Shown here in pieces: positions 6,144 to 13,400 of a stretch of DNA of 34,039 bases (its first letter is position 1; each line of letters begins with the position of its first letter). Where the stretch lies: positions 1-34,039 of IMG/VR virus record IMGVR_UViG_3300035661_000209; one strand, given 5' to 3'. The notes beneath the pieces were generated by a model. The model saw only the letters and a list, made by a program, of their open reading frames with translations. It was not told where the DNA came from and did no database searches. The translations under genes and the position numbers were made by a program. This stretch comes from a virus.

Positions 6144-6598
6144 CAACAAAATATGATTTATCATTTCAACTTGTGTCTGGATTCGAGAGCTTGTTGCTTG
6201 TAGCCCAGAAAGATACTTTCGGTGATATTAATATCGGGTACGGACTTAAGAAATACTATAATGATGGAACTCCGATTAAAGTAGGTGATGTCTGTACACA
6301 ACAACAAGCTACTAACTGGTGTAATTGGCACCTAGTACATAGGGTTTACCCTCTCGTTGACAAATTCCAAGAGGCACATCCTGATTTATTTACTGATAAA
6401 GTTTATGCAGGACTGTCTAGCTTGTTTTACAATTGCCCTATAGCGGCTCAGGGGGTTTCTATTAATCACGCCATAAATAACGAGAATCTTGAATTATTGT
6501 GCGCTGCTTTTAAACTTTATATCAACGTCAACGGCGAACCTTGCAGGGGTTTAATAAATAGAAGAAACGCCGAAATAGACTTTATGAAAGGATTATGA
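6140..6598 (+). CDS. GH24 phage lysozyme (endolysin)
   Basis: A 152-residue T4-lysozyme-type muramidase that cleaves the glycan backbone of peptidoglycan at lysis. The catalytic Glu is E16 in SGFESLLL; D25 in KDTFGD lies at the same +9 distance as E11-D20 of T4 lysozyme. The third catalytic position, Thr in T4 (T26), is Asn31 here (GDINIGYG), and the usual GYGH reads GYGL. C-terminal landmarks such as LINRRNAEIDFMKG match the family's GL..RR..E pattern. No signal peptide or wall-binding domain is seen, so export would need a holin. GGAG at 6127-6130 serves ATG 6140, which overlaps the preceding membrane peptide. Confidence 0.9.
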   Translation: MTTKYDLSFQLVSGFESLLLVAQKDTFGDINIGYGLKKYYNDGTPIKVGDVCTQQQATNWCNWHLVHRVYPLVDKFQEAHPDLFTDKVYAGLSSLFYNCPIAAQGVSINHAINNENLELLCAAFKLYINVNGEPCRGLINRRNAEIDFMKGL

Positions 6599-6600
6599 TT

Positions 6601-6870
6601 ATGATGAGGATCAATAGACCTACTTTAACAAAAAACAGAGTAAATACGATACTTTAATCGTCAAGCCTTGAAAATGCTAATGGACTAGAATTATTTAGAG
6701 CAAAAAAAGAAGAATCAATTAAAGAAGGGTTTTGGTCTAGATGTAACTCAGTTATAACTCGTTTTGTAGGTAACATAGAAGTTAGACTAGAAAACAAAAT
6801 AAGCGTAATGAATAAACAAACCGCGATATTTAATATATTGAATAAAGTAGAAAATTTTAAAAGTGTTTAA
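6601..6870 (+). pseudogene. paralog of the 6910 gene, interrupted by in-frame TAA
   Basis: From ATG 6601 (AAAGGA at 6587-6592) the frame reads 18 codons, meets TAA at 6655-6657, then stays open to TAA 6868-6870. The two parts together align with the N-terminal ~90 residues of the gene at 6910: TLTKNRVNTIL, stop, SSSL then ELFRAKKEESIKEGFWSR matches SLSRNRLKTLL then DIFKQKKSISLREGPWAR, and ILNKVENFKSV matches VLDELEDFKAL. This makes it a tandem paralog inactivated by a nonsense codon, or one expressed only by readthrough. It accounts for the 311-nt interval 6599-6909. No restart codon in the distal part has a good ribosome site. Confidence 0.65.
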
Positions 6871-6909
6871 ATTATCTTTAGAGAAATATTAAAAAAAAAG
6901 AGGTTAATA

Positions 6910-7566
6910 ATGACAAATGTAAGTCTTTCAAGAAATAGACTAAAAACTCTGTTAAAAACAACAAATTACAAAAAAGAGAATACATGCGACTTAGATATTT
7001 TTAAACAGAAAAAATCAATATCCCTGAGAGAAGGACCTTGGGCCAGATTTAAAGTTTTTATCAGGACTTTGTTTTTAACTGATTATCATACGAGTAATTA
7101 TTTTCAAAAAACAATTGATAAACAAAAAAAAATACTTGCAGTGTTAGATGAGCTTGAAGACTTCAAAGCCCTCGCAATGACTAGCTCTTCAGTTAATGAA
7201 GAGTTATTAAATAATAAATGTTATTCTTCATTTAATGAAGAGTTATTAAATAATAAATGTTATGTAATAAATAGCTTTTTTGAAGATTCTCCTTTTTGCT
7301 TTAATTACACATTCCATCGGCATGGAGGGAACGCAGTACTTAAAATCTTTTTAGTAGATAAACTATCAGGGTACATCGTGAAAGACTCTGAACAAAATAT
7401 TATCTTCATGAATCATTGTTCAAGCTCATTAACTTATAGTAATTATTTGCATATTAAATACTTGGGAAACGGTATTTATCCAAGACGCATAAATTATAAA
7501 ACTATATCAAATGAGAATGGGATCGTTAAAAAAGTCTATAGATTTACAGGTAGTATAAAGGAGTAG
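6910..7566 (+). CDS. hypothetical protein, 218 aa, member of local paralog family
   Basis: ATG at 6910 follows AAAAGAGG. The family is not recognised. Residues 1-90 are basic and helical and match the interrupted copy upstream. Residues 93-118 contain two tandem copies of a 13-residue unit (S-S-V/F-NEELLNNKCY). The C-terminal ~100 residues look beta-rich (LKIFLVDKLSGYIVKDSEQN). There is no membrane segment. It is flanked by degenerate relatives, so this is the only intact copy in a decaying or diversifying locus just behind the endolysin. The role is unknown. Confidence 0.7.
   Translation: MTNVSLSRNRLKTLLKTTNYKKENTCDLDIFKQKKSISLREGPWARFKVFIRTLFLTDYHTSNYFQKTIDKQKKILAVLDELEDFKALAMTSSSVNEELLNNKCYSSFNEELLNNKCYVINSFFEDSPFCFNYTFHRHGGNAVLKIFLVDKLSGYIVKDSEQNIIFMNHCSSSLTYSNYLHIKYLGNGIYPRRINYKTISNENGIVKKVYRFTGSIKE
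7186..7263. repeat. 39-bp direct tandem duplication (2 copies)
   Basis: The blocks 7186-7224 and 7225-7263 are the same 39-bp unit with a single G/T difference (TCTTCAGTTAATG versus TCTTCATTTAATG). The length is a multiple of three, so the host frame is kept and 13 residues are duplicated. Near identity implies a recent event or ongoing slippage. Confidence 0.95.
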
Positions 7567-7572
7567 TGAATC

Positions 7573-7726
7573 ATGGGGGGGAGTAATTTCATGTTTATGC
7601 CCACAAAAAAAAGTGGTAAATAAGACTCATAAAGACGTCGAAACAAACACTTATTTCAGAGAAACTAAAGTTATATTTTATGTAATAGATACAAAGACAG
7701 GTATAGTCCTAATTGAATCCGAATAG
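7573..7726 (+). pseudogene. short gene frameshifted at a homopolymer
   Basis: ATG 7573 has AAAGGAG at 7557-7563 and is followed at once by a run of seven Gs. As written, the frame stops after 16 codons (TAA 7621-7623). The -1 frame is open through the same interval to TAG 7724-7726. Removing one G from the G7 run (7575-7581) gives a continuous 50-residue protein beginning MGGVISCLCPQKK and ending GIVLIESE; removing one A from the A8 run at 7605-7612 also restores a frame. The end (VIFYVIDTKTGIVLIESE) resembles part of the 6910 protein (LKIFLVDKLSGYIVKDSE). It may be decay, a sequencing error, or slippage-dependent expression. Confidence 0.5.
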
Positions 7727-7736
7727 AAAGGAAATA

Positions 7737-7967
7737 ATGCTAGAGATAACAAAGCCACGCGCCAGAGATGATATAACCTTAGTTACAGTTTCACTCAATA
7801 TTCCAAGATACATAAATGTAGTTATAAGCAAAAAAATCACTGTAAAATGTGATTCTTTACACTTTAAAGAAGATTATTTTTATGTGGCTGGAAGTTGGAA
7901 ATTGACGTTAGTTAGGTACAAGGATGATTACAGGTTAAAAAAAGAGAGGAAAGATTGTGGAAGTTAA
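7737..7967 (+). CDS. 76-aa hypothetical protein
   Basis: ATG at 7737 has AAAGGA at 7727-7732 and is preferred over an upstream TTG at 7713, which lies in the preceding broken gene. The product is basic and beta-rich by eye (LVTVSLNIPRYINVVISKKI and FYVAGSWKLTLVRY), with no membrane segment. No family is recognised. Its last 11 bases overlap the GTG start of the next gene, implying coupling. Confidence 0.62.
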   Translation: MLEITKPRARDDITLVTVSLNIPRYINVVISKKITVKCDSLHFKEDYFYVAGSWKLTLVRYKDDYRLKKERKDCGS

Positions 7968-8166
7968 ATTAAATGGGTATTCAGCTACCATTGATATATA
8001 TCATGAAGAAAAAGGTTATGTATGTGGTTATTTAGATTTTTGCAGAAAAATTTGTGATTTAGAAGAACTCATAAGATATCAAGATTTTTTTAATGAAGTA
8101 ATAAGTAAAATAATAGAATTAAATATAGGAAATAAAAATGCCAACAATAAACTACCAATTAAATGA
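7957..8166 (+). CDS. 69-aa hypothetical protein, GTG start
   Basis: GTG at 7957 is the best start because GAGAGGA lies at 7943-7949, and no ATG is suitably placed. The product has a short beta-like N-terminus (VKLNGYSATIDIYHEE), a Cys-containing middle (GYVCGYLDFCRKICDLEEL) and a helical end. No family is recognised. A 25-codon frame overlaps its 3' end. Confidence 0.6.
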   Translation: MEVKLNGYSATIDIYHEEKGYVCGYLDFCRKICDLEELIRYQDFFNEVISKIIELNIGNKNANNKLPIK

Positions 8167-8215
8167 TGAAGATTTTATTCTATTTGAAATTACTATGAAG
8201 GAAATTTTAGAATGA
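8138..8215 (+). CDS. possible 25-aa micro-gene between two overlapping genes
   Basis: ATG 8138 follows AGGA at 8127-8130, and the frame ends at TGA 8213-8215, overlapping the next gene's ATG at 8212 by 4 nt. It also overlaps the preceding gene by 29 nt. The acidic peptide (MPTINYQLNDEDFILFEI and so on) has no recognisable family. The ATGA junction and ribosome site are the only support; it may act mainly as a coupling leader for the next gene. Confidence 0.35.
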   Translation: MPTINYQLNDEDFILFEITMKEILE

Positions 8216-8484
8216 AATACAAGGTTAAAATACGTAACAATGATACTAAAGAAATAAGAATATGCGACCAAAGAAGTTTAGACTGGGATCGTAATAATGA
8301 TGAAGGACAATTGTTTTGGTGGACAGAAGGAAATTTTGGGTGTGATTGTAATCGTGGTAATGAGTTCGAAAAATCAAAAGATATGAATTATAATATTAAT
8401 AATTCTGTTTGCGGTGATAGTAAATATTCAGTCATTGAAGCTATTTTTGAGAATGGGGATATATTAGAAATAGACGGAGAATAA
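8212..8484 (+). CDS. 90-aa hypothetical phage protein with CDC motif
   Basis: ATG at 8212 has AAGGA at 8199-8203. The central stretch GQLFWWTEGNFGCDCNRG and a later single Cys in NSVCGD recall a small family of phage proteins with a W-x-E-G-N-x-x-C-D-C-N-R pattern, which I know only as uncharacterised. Beta-rich, acidic and soluble. Three Cys could bind a metal, but the ligand set is incomplete. It closes the continuous + strand gene chain before a small hairpin. Confidence 0.65.
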   Translation: MKYKVKIRNNDTKEIRICDQRSLDWDRNNDEGQLFWWTEGNFGCDCNRGNEFEKSKDMNYNINNSVCGDSKYSVIEAIFENGDILEIDGE

Positions 8485-8505
8485 CACATAAGCATACTTA
8501 TGTGT
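8484..8505. promoter_or_regulatory. perfect 9-bp inverted repeat after the 8212 gene
   Basis: ACACATAAG and CTTATGTGT flank a CATA loop, directly after the stop codon of the 90-aa gene. The stem is AT-rich and followed by AATTATTG rather than a T-run, so it would be a weak terminator at best. It may act as an operator or an mRNA-stabilising end. It lies in the 85-nt gap before the membrane protein at 8570. Confidence 0.45.
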
Positions 8506-8569
8506 AATTATTGATAACCATTAATAATAAAACAGCCTAATTTTAAAACAAAATAAACAGGAGACAACC

Positions 8570-9112
8570 ATGGTTAAACACCTTATGCATATTTTTACAT
8601 TATGTTGCATTTTTTTTGTGGGAGTAATTGTCGGGAGAATGTTTTCAGCTAAGCCAAGCAAAATTGTTGCCACAACCCAAGTCAACAATGTTACAACTCA
8701 AAAAACAGAGGTAGTAACACAAGCAGACGTTAAAAAAGATTCAACTACGGTCAAGCAAACGATTCTGGTGCGTAAAACATTCAATTCTAAAGGAAAAGTT
8801 ACAAGCGAGACACATGTACAAGAACAGGTGGGAACTTCAACTCTTGAAAATTGGGCAATAGCGGCCGAACTTTCAAAAAACTCCATTGAGCAAGTTTCTG
8901 AGATTACAAAGACGGTGAAGACGTATCAGCCAAATTTATTTGTTGGTTTAAGTTTTCCCGTTAATAAAATAACTAAACCCCAAACTATTGAATTTAAGGA
9001 CGTTGATTTTACAATTGATTATAGATTAATTAGCAATTTTTATATTTTTGGTAATTCAAATTATACTTTAAAAAATGTGAAAGGGGGAGTAAAATTGGCT
9101 GTAAATATATAA
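8570..9112 (+). CDS. membrane-anchored hypothetical protein, 180 aa
   Basis: ATG at 8570 has AGGAGA at 8559-8564. Residues 6-24 (MHIFTLCCIFFVGVIVGRM) form an N-terminal anchor or signal segment. The Thr/Val/Lys-rich part that follows (about 35-90) looks extended, and the last ~60 residues alternate polar and hydrophobic residues (LFVGLSFPV and FYIFGNSNYTL). The bulk should be periplasmic. A spanin-like or envelope role is possible from its place after the lysis genes, but no spanin signature is seen and no family is recognised. It is the last + strand gene. Confidence 0.7.
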   Translation: MVKHLMHIFTLCCIFFVGVIVGRMFSAKPSKIVATTQVNNVTTQKTEVVTQADVKKDSTTVKQTILVRKTFNSKGKVTSETHVQEQVGTSTLENWAIAAELSKNSIEQVSEITKTVKTYQPNLFVGLSFPVNKITKPQTIEFKDVDFTIDYRLISNFYIFGNSNYTLKNVKGGVKLAVNI

Positions 9113-9124
9113 TTTTAAAATTGG

Positions 9125-9160
9125 TGGGATGGTATTTGCAAGTAGTTTAATACCATCCCA
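9125..9160. terminator. 12-bp stem hairpin between convergent operons
   Basis: TGGGATGGTATT (9125-9136) pairs perfectly with AATACCATCCCA (9149-9160) around a 12-nt loop. It sits 12 nt after the last + strand stop and just beyond the last - strand stop. That position suggests a bidirectional terminator for early and late transcription. On neither strand is a long T-run next to the stem, so it may be only partly factor-independent, or it may act to stabilise mRNA ends. Confidence 0.65.
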
Positions 9161-9168
9161 AAATATAT

Positions 9169-9417
9169 TTAATCTTGTACGGCTGTAAATTCTTCTTCTG
9201 GTACGATAGATAAAACTGGAGTTTCTTCTTTTTTCTCTTCTTTTTCTTTCTCAAATGCAATAACTAGAGCAGACATAATTTGCGTAAATGCAAGTTTAGA
9301 TTGTTCATGATCTTTTTGAGATGAATAATACGGGTTTAATTTTAATAAATATTGAACATTCATTAAAGCGGCTTCAAAATGTGATTCTACTTGGTTTGTT
9401 TTTACTTGCGGTTCCAT
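9169..9417 (-). CDS. 82-aa hypothetical helical protein
   Basis: The last gene of the - strand transcription unit. Its ATG at 9417 has GGAGA upstream. The product is helical (FEAALMNVQYLLKLN and LAFTQIMSALVIAFEKEKEE) with an acidic, Glu-rich C-terminus and no clear membrane span. No family is recognised. It is separated from the holin-like gene by 65 nt, in which I see only a weak 5-bp inverted repeat. Confidence 0.6.
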   Translation of the reverse strand: MEPQVKTNQVESHFEAALMNVQYLLKLNPYYSSQKDHEQSKLAFTQIMSALVIAFEKEKEEKKEETPVLSIVPEEEFTAVQD

Positions 9418-9482
9418 TTTTAAATCTCCATGAGCTTAATTGCTCAAATTAAATGTAAGTCTTATTCTTAAATTAACAAGTA

Positions 9483-9728
9483 TCAATCTTCTTTTTCGTT
9501 TTCTTTTTTATCTTCTTTTTTATTTTCTGAGCATTTATGTCTTATCAAAAATCCAGACAACGTACCAACCACAAGAGTCATTAAACCCTCATTATTAACA
9601 AGATTTTCTAAAAATTTATGAAGTACTGCTTTATCTTGATAAGTTTCGTATCCAATAAATAAGCCAATAAAACCTAACCATGTGCTAGGCCTTTTAAGAT
9701 TATCCAACCACCAATCTAAATGTTTCAT
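9483..9728 (-). CDS. putative holin
   Basis: An 81-residue protein with two hydrophobic segments (TWLGFIGLFIGYETY, about residues 15-30, and MTLVVGTLSGFLI, about 49-62) and a highly charged Lys/Glu/Asp tail (KKEDKKENEKED). Two spans and a charged end are typical of class II phage holins, which permeabilise the inner membrane so that the endolysin can reach the wall. The internal start at 9728 is chosen because GAGGT lies at the right distance; a start at 9740 would add four residues and lacks a ribosome site. The endolysin is on the opposite strand about 3 kb away. Confidence 0.6.
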   Translation of the reverse strand: MKHLDWWLDNLKRPSTWLGFIGLFIGYETYQDKAVLHKFLENLVNNEGLMTLVVGTLSGFLIRHKCSENKKEDKKENEKED

Positions 9729-9750
9729 AAAATACCTCATAAAAAAATAA

Positions 9751-10050
9751 TTACTTACGTGTAGTACTTATGGATGGTATTCTATCTGTTAATAATTTAA
9801 GTACTTTATCTATTTGGTTACCAAATGATAACATTTTTTCATTCACATTAGTAATTTTTTCACTATGCACAGCAAGAGATTTCTTTACATCAAACATGTC
9901 AATTTTCAATTCTTTCACATCTTCTCTAATTTCATGAACATCTTTTTCGGAACGTTTTAATAAAAACCATCCCGAACCTGTCGAAAAAATAACAATTGCA
10001 ATTGATAATACAAAATCAAGAGTTAAAGCAAATTCTGTGTGCATAGGCAT
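9751..10050 (-). CDS. single-span membrane protein with coiled coil, 99 aa
   Basis: The N-terminal segment (FVLSIAIVIFSTGSGWFLL, about residues 13-31) is hydrophobic. It is followed by a long charged helix with heptad-like spacing (EKDVHEIREDVKELKIDMF and EKITNVNEKMLSFGNQIDKV). The layout is like that of XhlA-type or other holin-accessory proteins, but reversed in order, so the assignment is only suggestive. ATG 10050 directly abuts the previous stop, with GGAGA inside that gene. Its position beside a holin-like gene supports a lysis or membrane role. Confidence 0.6.
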   Translation of the reverse strand: MPMHTEFALTLDFVLSIAIVIFSTGSGWFLLKRSEKDVHEIREDVKELKIDMFDVKKSLAVHSEKITNVNEKMLSFGNQIDKVLKLLTDRIPSISTTRK

Positions 10051-10410
10051 CTATTTTTTTCTCCATTTTTGATACTTGTCTATCCATAGATAAGTATAAG
10101 TAAACATGATTATATCTATAATAATATAAAATAATTGACGGTTACTTGGAAAATTTAACAAGTCAATTGTATCTTCTATTGTATAGTAAAAATTTCTAAA
10201 TAATAGAAAAATAGCAAGATAAAAAAATAACTTAAGGTAACTAACATTTTTTGTAAATAATGTAGGTACTAAAAACACTATAGATACAATTGCAGTTACA
10301 AAATTTATTGGATTAAATAACCATGCTTCCCCGGCTAAAAATGTCCATCTAAACCCTAGGTACCAAATGAACATTGAAATACCAGTTACATTGTATAAAA
10401 TATTTAACAT
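10051..10410 (-). CDS. multi-span membrane protein, 119 aa
   Basis: Three to four hydrophobic stretches are visible (FIWYLGFRWTFLA, FVTAIVSIVFLVPTLF, YLKLFFYLAIFLLF, FYIIIDIIMFTYTYLWI), ending in a basic tail KWRKK. GAGG lies upstream of ATG 10410 at somewhat long spacing. The family is not recognised. It follows the fiber gene in the late operon and precedes two other small membrane proteins, so a role in lysis, membrane modification or exclusion is plausible but unproven. Confidence 0.65.
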   Translation of the reverse strand: MLNILYNVTGISMFIWYLGFRWTFLAGEAWLFNPINFVTAIVSIVFLVPTLFTKNVSYLKLFFYLAIFLLFRNFYYTIEDTIDLLNFPSNRQLFYIIIDIIMFTYTYLWIDKYQKWRKK

Positions 10411-10431
10411 AATTTATCGTGAACCTCATAA

Positions 10432-13400
10432 TTATCCAATTTGTGTAACTTTTACAAAACTTCCTGTAGGCCCAGAAGGTGAATCCAGTACTATGTACTG
10501 ACCTGACGCAATCTCATATATATTAATAAATACTTGTGTAGTACCAGATGTCACAGTAATAATTGATGTAGCCGGGTTTGAAACGGTCCAACTAGAAGCC
10601 CAGCCCGCCGCGCCCGTCGTTTGAACAAATCCTTTTTTATTTGATGAACCTATAAGAGTACCAGACCCATTTGTGATCTGGAATTTAGCCCAGCCCGTGG
10701 AACCATCCGCCGCATATAGATTGGCTTCAACATAAAATATACCTATTCCTAGAGTAAAAGAGAACGCTAAATTTGCTGGTCCTGTAATATTAGATTGATT
10801 GTTTTTAACATAGCCATAATTAGAAAATGCGACATTTTTGGTTAAACCAAAATAAAGTAAATTTTGAGATGCAATGGAAATAAATGCAAAAGACGGGAAT
10901 ATTCCAGGATAAGCCGAGCTTTGCAATGCAACTGAGCCATTTATGTTTAAAGAATTTTGTACATTAAATCCGTATACTGTTGCATTTGTTGTACTAGCAT
11001 TTACTCCTAGTCCCCCGTAAGAGGTTCCTATAATACCAGCCTGCCAAGTTCCTGTAGCAATTGTACCTACGCTTGTAAGTGAACTTGTCACGACTGTAGA
11101 ATTTAGTGTTGTTCCACTCAAAGTACCCGCAGGCGCAATAACTGCATTTGTGCTCGCCGCTGTGAGTAGGCCTTTCCCGTTCACTGTGATGCTCGGGATT
11201 GCCGTGCTACTGCCAAAGCTACCAACGTTTGCATTTACTGTCGCTAATGTTAAAACTCCAGTATTGTTTATTGTTGCATCACCCGATAGAGCTACACCAG
11301 AAGCTACATTCATAGAATTACCAACCAACAAAAATGCTGATGTTAAAACTTTTGTAAGTCCATTCGTAATCTGAGCTATTGTATAATCGCCTGTCGTTGC
11401 AACTACAGCTCCAGTACGACCAAATACGCTAACAATAGTTGTTTGATCAATTAACCAATTTGATGAAGTTTGACCTGGAACATTAATAAGTGCCGTAACA
11501 GAATCATTCGGATATACTACTGTACTTCCTAATGTACCTTGTACTGTAATATACCAATAATCTCCGGCTCTTATTGCTCCAGCCGTACCTGATCCACCTG
11601 TTGCAGGAAATAAATTTGTGGACGCATTATATCCACCTCGAAATGAAACTCCGTTTAGGACCGCATTGTTAATAGCTGTTGTTACAGCTTGCGAGGTTGG
11701 TAAAGTTAAATTCGTGTTTGTTAAAGTTGTTTCTACTGAAATACCAGAATCAATAACTTGACCACTCCCATTAACATAAACAATGTTATTTGCCGTTGGT
11801 GAACTTATCAATGGTTGTACAGAAACAGTATTACTTACTACTCCATTAATTATGCTTGTTAAAGTTACGCCTGTTAGTCCAAGTGCATTACTGTTTATGA
11901 TATTCACTGGACTTGATGCAGTCCCGCCATTAACAGCTACAGTCATACTATTAACTGAGCTATTAAGAGTACCAGTTAATCCAGTTAATGAACCACCATT
12001 AATAGCTGGTAAAGTAGTAACTAGACTAGGTACTCCACTACCATTGGTTGCAAGTACTGCATTATTTATTGGTGCTACATATCCTGTCGTCGCACTCGCA
12101 GACTGATACGGGATACTGTTTACCGTGGTTTCGGCGAGATTTGTTGAAGTCGTTGCGGTTGTCGCATTTCCTGTCGTTGATTGATTGAGAATTGGGAAAT
12201 CTGCCGCAACAGCTATCGTTAGTGCCCCGGTTCCTGTCGTTGACTTTAGAATACCCGTGCCCAACGCGCTTGTACCTGCGCTGTAGTCCGTGCCTGAGAC
12301 TGCCGCGCTTAGCGCGGTTCCGTCTCCTTTTACTAGTCCTGTCACTGTCGTTGATAAAGTAATAGCTGGCGTCGTTGACGCTGTCGCTACAGTTCCGGCT
12401 AATCCGTTGGCACTTACTACGCTTACGCTAGTGACGCCTGATGCCGCTAGGATATTGCTTAATGCTAAATTTAAGGCTGCACTTGTAGTCGTTGTCGGAT
12501 CTACGACTTGAGTTGCACCTGTATCACCGCTAGTCAATATGCCTACACTTGTTAAAGAAGAACTAACAACGTTTGACGCTAATGTTGTACCTGTGAGAGT
12601 TCCAGATGGCGCAATTACTACGCTGCTTCCTGCTGCTGTAAGTAAACCTTTTCCATTTACTGTGAAACTCGGGATAGATGTTGAGGAACCAAATGAACCA
12701 ACATTGCTATTAACTGTTGCTAGAGTTAATGCGCTTGCACCTGGCCCGGTTGCTGTTGCGTCACCCGTAAGTGAAGTAATTGCTGCCCCTGATGTTCCGC
12801 TGACTTGAGCTTGTAAATTTTGAAATGCTGTTAAAATTGAATCTGTGGCTACGATAGGTGTGTTTGTTCCTGCTACATAACCAGTCAATAATTTTCCTGT
12901 GACTGTCGTATTAGAAATAGCGGTTACTAACGATCCTACTGTATTTGTCACATCTCCGGTTAACGCTGGAAATTGAGCCGCTTGTAGAACTCCACTTGCA
13001 TAATTAGTTAGATCTATTGCTGTTGCATTCCATATACCAGTTATTAAAGTACCAACGCTAGTCAATGAAGATGAAACTACATTAGATGCTAATGTAGTTC
13101 CTGTGAGAGTTCCAGCCGGTGCAATGACCACGCTTGAACTTGCTGCCGTTATTAATCCTTTTCCGTTCACTGTAAATGAAGGAATTGAGGTAGATGACCC
13201 GAAAGATCCAACGGTCGCGTTCACAGTTGCAAGTGTTGTTAAGCCTGTGTTGCTTATGCCAATGTCGCCCGATAAAGATACGCCTGTGGCAATTCCAGAA
13301 CCATTACCTACGAAAATATTTGCCGATGGCAGTACATTGCTCAAACCATTCGTTATTTGAGATATATTATAATCTCCAGATACTGCAACAATGTTACCAA

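Noticed and set aside
6655-6657. TAA as a recoded sense codon
   Set aside because: TAA ends many clearly intact genes in the window, including RecT, portal and the capsid-neck genes, so genome-wide recoding is not supported; local decay or readthrough is simpler.
7713-7736. TTG start extending the 76-aa gene upstream
   Set aside because: It lies within the tail of the preceding broken gene and has no ribosome site; ATG 7737 has AAAGGA.
8484-8505. Calling this hairpin a rho-independent terminator
   Set aside because: The stem is AT-rich and no T-run follows; kept only as an inverted repeat of unknown role.
8511-8541. Promoter before the 8570 gene (TTGATA with TAAT-like boxes)
   Set aside because: No -10 box lies at 16-18 bp spacing; the matches are within chance for AT-rich DNA.
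9431-9446. TGAGC/GCTCA inverted repeat between small - strand genes
   Set aside because: A 5-bp stem with an AT loop is too short to call a functional hairpin.
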